Part shown: piece after piece, positions 1 through 11,900 of the stretch
Numbering within the stretch: position 1 is the stretch's first letter
Layout: every line of letters starts with the position of its first letter
DNA from: Melolontha melolontha
Lineage: Eukaryota > Arthropoda > Insecta > Coleoptera > Scarabaeidae
Reading direction: 5' to 3'
Assembly: GCA_935421215.2 (NCBI GenBank)
Contig: OW285238.1
Coordinates: 59,823,126 to 59,887,125 of the forward strand
DNA: 64,000 nt
Notes under the pieces: model-generated
Database searches by the model: none
Told to the model about the DNA's origin: nothing
Seen by the model: the letters and a program-made list of their open reading frames with translations, nothing else
Made by a program: the position numbers and the translations under genes

Positions 1-308
1 AAAAATTTGACAAATACATAACTAAATGTAGAATGTTATACACCATTACATTTTGATTACTATTTTTTTATAATGATATAATATTCCGAAGTAATATAGT
101 TAGAGAAATCTAATAAAAATGAATTAAGCAAAACGAGAGTTATATTATTTACATTAAGTTTATAAATATAATGTTTCATCAATAATCGTCTACTACAGCC
201 ATCAACAAAATAAAAACATCACTAATTGAGCTGTTGGTCCAGATCAGTCTTTAAAACGCATTGGTTATATTATACGCGAACTTCGGTCTAATTCACTAAA
301 CGATTGTT
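1..308. other. AT-rich flank, no gene seen
   Basis: No open frame, RNA gene or repeat boundary could be supported here. It is the left flank of the hAT element that starts at 309. Confidence 0.4.
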
Positions 309-3300
309 CAGTGGCGGCTAGCGCATAAGCGCTGCAGTGCTGCAGAGCTCCCAAAAAATTGGGCGGGCGAACCTGTATTAGTTATAACTAGTTTTCTTTT
401 ATATAATTTTTCCGACATTTCTGATGTTTATAAAAGCGTAACATATTGTTGTGAAAATTCTCCCCCTGTATATCAAAAAATTTGCATATTTTTCTACATC
501 ATCCTGTAGAGGACATCAAACCCTACAATTTGACACCTCAATCATCAAAATCCGACCAGTAGAAGCCGAGATATTCGCTTCCGAAATTCCAACATAAAAT
601 GAAAGCAAAAACATTAAAGTCGCATTGGTCCAGCAACTCGACGATCGCCGGTTATTATCAAATAATATTCAATAGGCGACCAGTGGAATAACAAACCTAA
701 TTCACGCGATCGCTCACTTGTTCCTTATCTGGTCCACACGAACGTGCTCTCAGAGCTCTTTCAAACACCCGCGCGCACCCCGCTACCCCCGCGGCTGTTT
801 AAAACCAATGCGTGATTTTAGCAGGCCTGTTCGCTGCATTTAGTCCAGCGCGGAGGGCGATATGATTCGGTATATTTAATATGTTCGCCACTATTTTTAC
901 GGTGCGGCGAGTTTAACGTAAAAACAATAATATTAGAGTGCGCGTGCTTCTGTTTTTGTGTATTGTTGACAATTTATATAAACTCTGTGTATTATGGAGG
1001 TGGTCTTTAATTTAATTAATGTGAAGAGATTCTTTAAATATTCATACGAAGAAAAGATAGAATTAAAAGCAAAAGGTAGGCCATTAGTAGATATCACTAC
1101 TGAAAAAACTGGTGTAAGTAGAGGGAAAAATTATACACGTAAATTTAGTAGCGTTATTTATTCAAAAAACGAATGGATTTGTGGATGCAACAAAAAAATG
1201 CTTTATATTGTTTTCCCTGTTTACTTTTTGGTGGCGATAAAGCTTGGACGGAAATAGGGGTCACGGATCTAGAGCACTTGAGTTTGAAAATAAAAAGACA
1301 TGGGAATTCTAAAAGCCATCTTCATAATTGTATGGAATTTGCGTTACTAGGGTCAACTAATATTATGGCTCAACTAGATTCTGCTTATTGTGTAAATATA
1401 CAGACATAATGAAAATGTGTCAAAGAATCGGTATATTTTATCAAAAATTATTAATTGTATAAAATTTTGTGGAGCTTTTGAATTGGCCCTTCGGGGACAT
1501 GATGAGAGCGATACTTCCGAGAATCCGGGGATATTTCGTGGACTTATTAATTTTTCGGCTGAATTAGATGCAACTCTATGTGAGCACCTAAAAAATTGTT
1601 CGGTATTTAAAGGCACTTCCAAAGAAATACAGAATGATCTGTTACAGTGCATACTTGAAGTCTGCCAAGAACAAATAATTGAGGAAATTAATAATTCTCC
1701 GTTTTTGGCGATCATGGCGGACGAAACAACGGATGTTGCTGCAAAAACTCAAATGGTAGTTATTTTTAGATATGTTCGTGATGGTGAGCCAATTGAACGT
1801 TTTTGGAACTACGTCATTCCTGAAAAATATGATGCAGAAACACTTAGCAAAACAATTTTAAGTGTCATAGATGCTTTAATTCAAAATTCACCTAACAAAC
1901 TGATTGCACAGAGTTACGATGGAGCAGCGGTGATGAGCGGACAACACGCAGGCGTTCAAGCATTGATTAAAAAAAAGTACCCTTTTGCGCACTATGTACA
2001 TTGCTATGCCCATCAATTAAATTTAATTATATCTAAAGCTGCTTCTGCAAATTCGCAAGTACGTGTATTTTTTGGAAATCTACAAGACATTCCCGGCTTT
2101 TTTAATAATTCACCCCAACGAGTAGAAGTGTTAAACAAGATTGTAAACAGAAGGATCCCCCACGGCGCTACAACCCGTTGGAATTTTAATATCAGGAACA
2201 TTAATGTTGTGTACGAAAATAGGGCCTCTCTCATTGAGTGTATGGAAGAAATAGAAGAACAATTCTCCAACAACACAGTCTGTAGTGCAGCCGCCTCTAT
2301 TCGCCGTACATTAAATGATCCGATCTTCAATTTTTGGCTGACTTTTTTCCATCATGTAATGCCCCATGTAGATATATAACTTTGATTGTCTGTTTAATCC
2401 TGTTTAATCAATTGCAGCAAAGAAAAATTGAACCCACTCTAGTAAAAGACGCTATCGAAAATTTTGAACGCAGTATAGGCCAAGTTCGAAATAATATTGA
2501 CAACATCATAAGTGAAGCATCAGATTTAATAAGCGATGAGCCACCACCAGAAAAACGCAAACGTCCAAATAACAGCAGATTTTATCATCGAATTTCGGCT
2601 TTAGAGGTGTGTGATGTTATTCTAAATTGTGCAAAAGATCGATTTCATTTTAAAGAGCATCTAGTAGTGGCATCACTTTTTTTTCGGAATGCTTTGGAGA
2701 GTATTGCAGTAAATTTCCTGAGGACAAACTCACTTCCGCATGCTCCTATTATCCCACCCTTGATAAAGAAAGATTACGAACTGAATTGTCTGTTATTTAC
2801 TCAAGAACTGATTGTAGATCTTTAAAAGGCGCACTACCTCTTCTAAAATTTTTAATAAAAAACAATCTGGGAGATACGTTGAAGGAGACTAGAAAATTAT
2901 TAGAAATTGTAATAACAACTCCCATGACAACATCAGAGGCCGAACGATGCTTTTCAACACTAAATCGAATTAAGACGTTTCTCAGAAATTCAATGACCGA
3001 AGATCGTTTAACATCTCTTTCCATGCTATCTATCGAACAAAAGTTTATCTCCGAAATAGACAATTTTAATGACAAAGTGATAACAAAATTTGCAAATCGA
3101 AAAGAACGTAGAATAGATTTAATTTATAAGAAATAATTTGTTAGTAAAGTAGTGCTTAATGATTCTTATTTTTTTGTGTGACAATTGACAATCGTTCCAG
3201 AAATCCATTACTTCAGTGCGGAAGGCGAAGAAAGCACGATAAGATCGATGGGAGACAACCTCTTACTGCCCGTGCAAGGTAAATTTTTTTGTAAAACTTG

Positions 3301-3337
3301 CAGAACACCTTAAAATTTTTAGCACGAGCCGCCACTG
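309..3337 (+). mobile_element. hAT transposon, ZMYM1/DUF4371-like, decayed
   Basis: The element is bounded by short terminal inverted repeats: CAGTGGCGGCT at 309 and AGCCGCCACTG ending at 3337, the usual start of hAT termini. A GC-rich leader (about 690-910) precedes the coding part. The 8 bases on either side (301-308 and 3338-3345) do not match, so no target-site duplication is visible; the element may be old, or one end may have been rearranged after insertion. The transposase reading frame inside is broken by several frameshifts. Confidence 0.85.
994..3136 (+). pseudogene. hAT transposase (TTF zinc finger, DUF4371, dimerisation domain), frameshifted
   Basis: Four consecutive open stretches in different frames give one transposase. 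Around 1190-1330 lies a TTF-type zinc-finger segment (YCFPCLLFGG, then KSHLHNC). From 1417 comes the DUF4371/RNase H-like core, with MADETTDV carrying the first catalytic Asp, QSYDGAAVMSGQ the second, and the CxxH-type VHCYAHQLNLI. From about 2786 comes the C-terminal hAT dimerisation domain with TTSEAERCFSTLNRIK. Frameshifts sit near 1190-1200 (an A-run), near 1405, near 2370 (where a 'tgtttaatc' duplication is visible) and between 2680 and 2710. The closest host-annotated relatives are the zinc finger MYM-type 1-like proteins of insects. It is non-functional as it stands. Confidence 0.85.
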
Positions 3338-4742
3338 GATCCTATGCATATAAAATAGTGAGGACACTCGAGGACGCCAGCGGATTTACTAACAGGGTAT
3401 ATATGCAGACTACCTAGCAGAGTCAATCAAAGTTATATTCGGCAGTAATTGCTATTTTACATTGAAAATAATTAACTATAAAAAAATAATTTGGTTGTTA
3501 TACTTCACATTGTCAGAAATGATCTTGAAGGTCATTAACCAAATCACGCAATTGCAAAGTGGCTACTTCGAAAATGCATGTATATACTACAATTAAAAGG
3601 TATGTGTAATGTACAAAATTAATACAATTTTTAATAGATCTGATTGAGTATTTTGATTTATATAGATATTGTAAGATTTTTACATAAAATGCTATTGTAT
3701 TTGTCTTGCTATATTTAGGGTTTAAATACAATAAATACTGCTAGAAAAATTATATTAATATTAAAAATGGGTACTTGTAAGAAGGTTAAGAAATACTATC
3801 GCATATAATAAAATCATCTGTTGAACATGGTATAACATATGAACAGATATGTTTATATCTAATTCTTATTTTGCAAGAAATATGTAGGTACCAAAACTCA
3901 ACTATTACTTTCATGTTTTGTTCTGATACATAGATTAGTTATAAACTTTTAACAAATATTTCCCTTTAAAGATATAAAAGAACACAAAATATATAATACT
4001 TACATAGATTTATTTTCAATTTATCAAAAATGTAAATAGTCTATATAATATAATTTATTTCTAATGTACAACGATTTTTTTTCTAATGTAAAATACTTAT
4101 ATGATAGTAATATCACCACCTACAAACTTTTTTTCTATTAACACATCCATATGCACTTATGCTTAAAAATTAAATGTTATGTAAACAACTATTATTACTG
4201 ATATAACAATGTATCCATAAAAAAAAATGCAAATGTATCAGACTTTGATTAAAAACTTTTACTAGTGAATATGCATATCTTCATAATTATAGTCAGCCCT
4301 TGAGTTAAACAGTTATTTTTTCCAAAATGTATATCTAAATTTAAAATGACTAAATTCAATTTGTGGCATTTATTTATTCCAAAAATTAACTCATATTTTA
4401 CTTGATATCCACAAGATATAAGATTGATAAATTGTTTATTTATCAATAATTTGGGACTCAAGAATAACTAAAATATCTTTTAAATGCTATAATTATTGTA
4501 TCTTGACAACTCAAATATAATGTAGTAATTCCATGTATTCAAATGTATAAATTATAAACAAGTATTTAAAAAGGCATCATATTATAAAGATTCATGTTTT
4601 GTAAACATATGTCCATATTTATCTATATTATCTAATCAACTTCAAGGGAGTTCAACACTTCATTTTATACGTTCCTGCTACTGAAGTTTTTATGCCATGG
4701 CAGTGTTCAGAAAAATAATTTGCACTTAATATTTATAGTGTC
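3338..4742. other. AT-rich intergenic; probable YPEL5 3' UTR at right
   Basis: No coding region is supported. The right part is downstream of the YPEL5 stop on the minus strand. Overlapping AATAAA signals on the minus strand (about 4368-4377) are a plausible polyadenylation site, giving a 3' UTR of roughly 370 nt. That assignment is inference. Confidence 0.4.
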
Positions 4743-5166
4743 TCAATTCCCACTATTATTAAAAGAAACTCTTTCTTCCATTCCATCACTTTCAGTAACT
4801 AAAGCTCTTTCTAATATAACTCTGCCTTCTTTATAACGTTGATTTTCTTCTGTCGCAAATTCATACATCCAACCAAGTTTACATTCACAAAATTTACATG
4901 AAACATCTCTTACCTACAAAATATGTTATCTAAGTAGATAAACCAATAATCTTCATTACACCTACCATGTGCCTTCCTGTTAACATAACTCTGTCTTGAA
5001 CATCGCTGTACATTAGATTGACTACTTTATTAAAAAGAAATGCACGGCCTGTGGCTCCGGTAAATCGTGTGCTAATTAATTCTGCTCTATTTGTTAAATT
5101 TGTATCACATCTAGCACAAGAGAAAAGTCTGTTGCCGCCCATGTGTTCCAAAAATATTCTACCCAT
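4743..5166 (-). CDS. YPEL5: Yippee-like protein 5 (YPEL5 orthologue)
   Basis: Two coding exons on the minus strand, 5166-4966 (67 codons) and 4913-4743 (56 codons plus TGA), joined in phase 0 across a 52-nt intron with GTAGGT donor and TTTGTAG acceptor. The product is 123 aa; vertebrate YPEL5 is 121. It starts MGRIFLEHMGGNRLFSC and shows the complete Yippee zinc-binding pattern C-x2-C (C17, C20), 52 residues, C-x2-C (C73, C76), followed by LGW. The family is a zinc-binding fold similar to cereblon's. In vertebrates YPEL5 associates with the CTLH/GID E3 ligase via RanBPM and is found at centrosome and spindle; that role is family knowledge. An upstream in-frame ATG exists, but TTCTAG directly before ATGGGTAG looks like an acceptor of a 5' UTR intron, so MGRIF is the preferred start. 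Head-to-head with AASDH. Confidence 0.95.
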
Positions 5167-5995
5167 TCTAGAACCCACAAATGAATGTAACAAAGAAAGA
5201 CATAACTAGTAGTTACGAATATAATTTTAATAAAACTATTCGTATGCTAAATCAAATAATATTTGAATCTTACGTGAAAATAAGGTAAGTTTTAGCCTTC
5301 CCAAAATATATTCTTTGTATAACAATAAAAAACAGCTGTTGCCATCAAATATTAAACATCAAACTTCTGGACATTTCAATAATACATCTGAATTTAGCAC
5401 AACATGACCTTGCATATTTATCTTATTTGGAAATATTTAAAATCATTATAGGGATACGCCGCGATATTTATTACAAAGGAGTTATGAACAACATTTTTTT
5501 GTCAACAACTGAAGCATATGTCTATGACAAACAATTTTCTTTATAGGTATTTGTCAAAAAATTAATGTTAACATTAAACTTTTTAGCAAAAAATTAAATA
5601 TTAGGAAATATAGAACCGTTTCCTAGGAGTTATAAAGGCTTTAAATTACTAAATATAAATAAATTTAATAAAAATATGGGAAGGTCTCCACATTTTATAG
5701 ATAATTTCACATTATACGTTAAATACGGCAATGATTTATTTCATATACATTTTTATATATCCAATTTCATACTATGAAAATATTTTTTTAATTTTTAAAT
5801 AAAAAGCATATTATAAATTAATTTTATTTGTGATTTGGCAAAATTTCGCAACTAATTTCACTTTTATTTTATTGTCATAACAGTTGGGTTATGAACTGTC
5901 AAATTCAAAATAATTTAAAGAAAAATTTGTACTTTATGCTTATGAATAATAATTCATGATAATACTGGATGTTGCTAAGATTTGATGGCATTTAA
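5167..5995. promoter_or_regulatory. Divergent intergenic region between YPEL5 and AASDH
   Basis: 829 bp separate the two start codons, which point away from each other, so both 5' UTRs and promoters should lie here. The sequence is very AT-rich. I could not assign a TATA box or initiator with confidence. Bidirectional promoter use is inference from the arrangement. Confidence 0.4.
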
Positions 5996-8900
5996 ATGAA
6001 TTTACAGGATAAAATTTACGAAGATCTGAATGCTGTAACTAAAGTCTGTAAAGATCAGGATGCTATTGTGCATTATAGTGAATATGGAGACATTAAAAAG
6101 TTTAAATATAAAGATGTAAAAAGAATAAGTGATATATTTTATGAAAATTTAAAATATTTGAAAAAAAAATCAATATGTTTTGGTTTGCTAATGAATCATA
6201 ATATATTTATACCATCAATAATTTTTTGGTAAATAAATATATTTTGTTTTATAATTAATTTGTAAAATTTTATTTTAGCTTAAAACAGTTAAAATGTGGA
6301 TTCTGTTTTCTCAATGCAGATATAGTGGAATATGATACAATAGACAAACTTGGCATTCAATATATTATTGTCAATAATATTCAATGTTATATTCAACATA
6401 CAAAATTGTTTTTTTCAATAAGAATTACAGATGAAGTGTATGATATATATATTGCTGGGAGAAAATATAGTATTTATGAAAATATTGATTTTATTGTACA
6501 AACATCCGGAACTACAAATATACAAAAAAATGTGAAAGTTGAACATCATTGTATTGCCTCTAATATAGTCTGCTTAAGGTAACAATAATCATTTTATAAT
6601 TAAAAAATCATACAAACCGAGGTGAATTATTATTTATAGGAACAGACTACAGATAACAAGTAAGGATATAATTTATTTTGGTACTTCTTTAACGTTCGAT
6701 CCTGCAATAATAGAATTATATTTGGCATTAACAACAGGAGCTACATTATTTATAGTCTCGAATAAAGTTAGACAAAATCCAATAGCTTTCTACAAAGCTT
6801 TATTTGAAAATGAGTCAGTGAAAGTAACAGTTTTGCAAATGTGCCCTTCAATGTTTATGCAATGGAATATGCAAAATATTGAAAATATCTTACAAAATTC
6901 AAGTTTGAGAGTGTTACTTTTAGGAGGTGAAATTTTTCCTAATATTCTACAGACCTTAAAAAAATCTGTACAATTGAAAATATTTAATATTTATGGCATA
7001 ACTGAGTTATCATGTTGGGCAATGCTTGGGGAAGTATCTGAGAAAGATGAAATTAACTTAGGAGTACTTTTAGATGATACAATTCTTGAAGTCAAAGACG
7101 AAAATGGAAAAAATTTAATAGAAGGAGAAGGGGAGTTATTAGTAGGTAATATTTCCGATATTAAAATTTTAATAGTTCTCCAATATGATCCGTTATTAAA
7201 ATTCTAATAAAAATCGGAAATAAATTCCATAATCAATTCTGTAAATAATATTTAGGGATGTATGGTACATAGGAGGATGTCAAAATCAATGTTTTGTGTA
7301 GCAATAGTTCATTAATAAATAATAATCGATTTCAAAATATCAACCAATATGGTATACTGCTATATGCTATATTGACACTTTTTAAATTTCCTTTACAACA
7401 TTAACACATCCATTACCTTCAGAAAGTATGATAGAAGTTTTTACTGTCATTGGCTTCTTTTAGGCAATTAATTAGTTCAAATTTGAAATACTTCAAATTC
7501 TAAGTTCAATGCAATTATATTAATGTATATAATCCTCCAAAAATTAAATTTTTAATTTTACGAATAGAACTATGCTGGTAATTACTATTGTTCTAAATAG
7601 ATGTGCTCTCCTTATACATTATTTTATTGGACACGTTAGATACATCCTAAAAGTATATGATTCTCAAAATATTTTCTTTCCAAGCACTTCTAGAAGTACT
7701 GAGCAATAAAACTTTCAGATCTCTTTAATGGAATATTATTGTACTTATTTTGAAATTTGATCTTTTGTAGGTAGTTCTAAAAGAATATGTTACCTCGACA
7801 ATGAACAGTTTGGTACCATAAAAAGACCATTAATGAGAAAAACTGGTGATAGAGTATTAATAAAGAATAAAAGGCTAATATACAAAGGACGTCTTAATGA
7901 GAGCATTAAACGATTTGGTCACCGTATTGATTTGATGCATATAGAAGATTTGATTCATGTGCATACAGGGCTTAGGAATGCCTGTATTTGGCTAGAATGT
8001 TTGCGTAAACTTGTGTTATTTGTATTCATAAATGAACTAAATGGAACAGTTGCCCCTAAAGTATCAGATAAATTGAGAGTAAAGTTATTGCATCTGTTGT
8101 CAAAAGAATGCATGCCAGATCACATAGAATTATTATCATCAGTACCATTAACAAAGAATGGAAAAATTGATAAAAAGATTTTGTCATGTAAAGCAGAAGG
8201 AATGTTTGCCCAAGTTTCTTTACCTAGTAAACATCTAGTTAGTATATTCAGTAATTTATGGCATAAGTATTTTGGGCACACTTCATTAGAAGGGTTGGAA
8301 GCCAAAACATTTGATGAACTGGGCGGCACTTCCATAATTAAAATTCAATTTACTGAGGAATTAAGACAATTATATAATGGACCTGTGTCGCCTTCTGTAC
8401 TTGATTATATTTTTACCAATTCTTATAAAGAAATTCACAATTTTCTTAAGGATGTATATGATTATGGTAATAAGAGAAAAATAAATATTGAAAGTAATAG
8501 AGAATATAAAACTATAAAACAAAATAATAAATTATTATCAATGCAAATCGAATGGACTTTTGATTTGCAGGCATGCGTAGATTGCACACCAGTTGTAATA
8601 GAAAACAAAAGGTGGGTAAAATTTATTTGTTTGAACACTATTTAAAAAGTATCTTAAACTGAATTTCAATAAGTTTAAATTACATGTGAGAAATTATATT
8701 ATGGAGTATTTTTTAGGGTATAGAACCTTTAATGTGAAAACTCACGTATATACTTCCGATCAACAATTTTTGCTCATCTCAAACTATATGTATAAATGAA
8801 ACATCATTTGAAAAATTTATTCTGTTTAATCTCTGAAGAAGATAGTTTTCAACATAAAACAAGAACAGTTTGTTCTTAGGTTATACAATATGTTTATCAA

Positions 8901-11900
8901 AGAATGTAAAATTTTAGTTTCATTAATATGTCTGTCTTCCCAAATTTTCTGTAGTTGTTTCTTTAATGGTTTTTTAAGACCGAGAATTTTATTTTACCTG
9001 CCGATGGAGTTCTTCCAACATAAGCACAATAGGATTAGATACGAGCTTTGAAGTGGCCTTTTGTTGTTTCTAAGAATTCGAGTTGGTGTTTGGAGGTATG
9101 TTTCGAGTCATACTAAATCTAGCAGATTCCTTCCCAATGCTTGGACAGTATGTACTATGCATGATACTGTTGCTTGTTCTTCTATCGATATACTATGCAT
9201 GATTCTATTCTTTTTCTATCGATCTACGGACGAATATTCTTCTGGAACCAAAAGGTTCGAAGTTTCTGCTCAGTTTCCGGGCTGGAAGGACAAGCTTTGG
9301 TTGTTTTGATAGATGGGTTTGCCAGATATTGTGTAGGTGACATCCGTAATATTAATTGATATTGTTAGATGCTGTAGGATTTCTATAGATTCACGGAATT
9401 TACCGTTTTAGTAATAGATATTACTGAATATAATCTGGGCAAAATTGAATTTGATATCCAGTTTTCAATCTCTGTTCGGCAAGTGCACACCCAGTTCCGC
9501 ACAGCGTTCCAGTCCAGCATTCGTGTCCCGCAACACGAATACTCCCCGAACGCTTTGCTTCGCCAAGGTAGACACCGCCACATGAGTAAACGTCAGCCGT
9601 TTCTAGACGATTACGGTCTTTATTCTTTATTAGAGAAGTTTTTTGTTTTGTTTGCTGATAAGTAGAGAGGTTCATTCGAATAACACTCGTCCTTGGCGTA
9701 TATACATATTTTGTTAGTCGCCGCCGGACAACGTATTACTGTTAAAAACTGAAGCGCACCAAAACCTATATAAATAAATAATAAGGTATAAATTTATTAA
9801 AAGTGGTGGAACACTTACCGTTTTCCGTGAAGTTACAAACTGAGGAAAATCGGTTAAATACTTGCAATATCAAATATGTTTCTACAGTAATTTTCGTGAA
9901 ATTTTGACTGGCTTTCCTTGATAGCTGCTGCTCATTTGGGATCGAATTTAAAAACAACGTTCTTAATATTATCAAAATATCTATAATAGTAAAACGCTGC
10001 CTGCGACCATGTTCCCCAACGTGTAAGAATCGGCTGTGGTGGTTCAGGAATATCGGAACAGTCTGTGAAATTGGTGAACACGTTTTGGGGATTTGAGAAA
10101 CACAGCCTTTGTACTTGCAATTAATACATCTACATTTGTTTAACATCTACGAATAGTTTCTGCCACCAGATGTAAAGCATGAATTTTTCACATAATATGC
10201 ACAATTTAGCACAATCTTTTTTTTAGAGACCAGCCTACAGAGAGCATGTTTGCGGCACTCTCACTCACAAGCATTAACACTTGCTTTGTTTCAAACTTTT
10301 CCAATGGATTTAACACTAACTCTAAAATTATTTCGGCAGTAATTGTTGTACTGTTCTGCAAGCTAGTAAAATTGAAGGTGACGATTATTGTGATTCCATT
10401 GTATGTACCATAACATTCACAACCGATTTTTACAATTTGTAGGCTTGTCCACAGATAACCACAGTTTATTATTTTTCAATTACATTTTAATATCTTCAAT
10501 ACGTTCACAGAGGGATAGTAGAAAATTTGGTCTAGGCAACGTTCCTTTACCTTAGTCCTTCCAAAATGAACGAAATGATTCGGTGTCTACTAACTTAAAT
10601 GGTAACATTTCACAATATGAAAGTTAGGTATAAATGATACAAAAATATCTCGCCACTTTTTTTGCGATTATGCATTACACTATTTACGTGTCTTTCGCAG
10701 TGAAATTTCCTTGAACAAATTAGTGGTATATTATACACTTTATACTTTATTATAGTGTCATTGTACATTAAATCCGGAAATCCCTTTATTAATTTATGAG
10801 CTACATCGTAAAACGGTTTCTTCTGGCTATTTGTTACATTCTAAAATTATGATTTATCACTGTAAACCAGCGAAGTGCACGGAACAGTGTTCGGACGGTG
10901 ATTGACAAAATACGTATAACCGCTAGAACGAGCCACCAGTGGGATGTTACTCGAGTGATCCTCTCTACTGATAAGGTCGGTGACAAGGTAAATGGGCATT
11001 GCGCACGTTATCGTTCTTTAATGTGCTTGTAATACCGGAGAATTGCAATTGCGAGGTTTAGCTACTAGTCCAACAACAGCTGAGAATGTTTCAAATGCTG
11101 AAGAAATGATTTTGGATGCAATGCGCGGCTGTTTAGTTATTACAATTTGTTATTTAATGAGCATTAGGAAAAGCTCTCAATTTGGTGTAAAATTTTCATT
11201 TATAATAAATTACAATTCATTTGATAACAAGAAGAGTGACCCTAAGCTTCCAGGTTTTTGTTTTAATTTCAGAGTGAAATACGCCGAAATATCTTACAAA
11301 TAAAAAATTAACTTGGATGAAAATCTAGCAATAGGTATATTTGTCTCATCGCAGACTGAAACCATGGTTTCTACTAGGGCTGGGCGATACCTTGGAATCG
11401 ATACCTTAGAATCGATACCTTCGTTATCTGAGGTATCGGAGAATCGATAACAGTTATGGTATCGGGTATTGGACGATGTATCGATACTTCGCCCAGCCCT
11501 AGTTTCTACACATGGAAGATGAATATTCTGAAGCACAACTCTATGTAAAAAACCGCTCTCGAAGATGTGCAATCCTGTGTTTGGAATAACTTGTTCATAT
11601 TTTAAGGGTGTGCACATTCGTGCCATGAATACAAAAAATGCCAACAAAAGCAAATGGTCGATGTACTTATTTTTTTTACCAAATATAATGACCAAGAAGA
11701 GGAATTTTTAACTCGAATTGAGAGTAATGAGAATTCAAATTATTTCAGGCCCACTATGGGATAAAAATCATTAAGAAAAATCACCAAAAATAGTGTTTTT
11801 TACTTTTCTTATTTTTAAACCAACCTATAAATGATTGTTGTCTCACTTCCAACGAAGAAATTCAAGAATTTACGCCTAATTCTTTTCAAGGGCTAGGTGA

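Noticed and set aside
4249..4461. 70-codon minus-strand frame downstream of YPEL5
   Set aside because: Falls in the probable YPEL5 3' UTR and has no recognisable protein features.
11043..11303. Open frame of 86 codons on the plus strand
   Set aside because: No recognisable domain, low-complexity composition, and it lies between transposons in AASDH intron 4. Probably chance.
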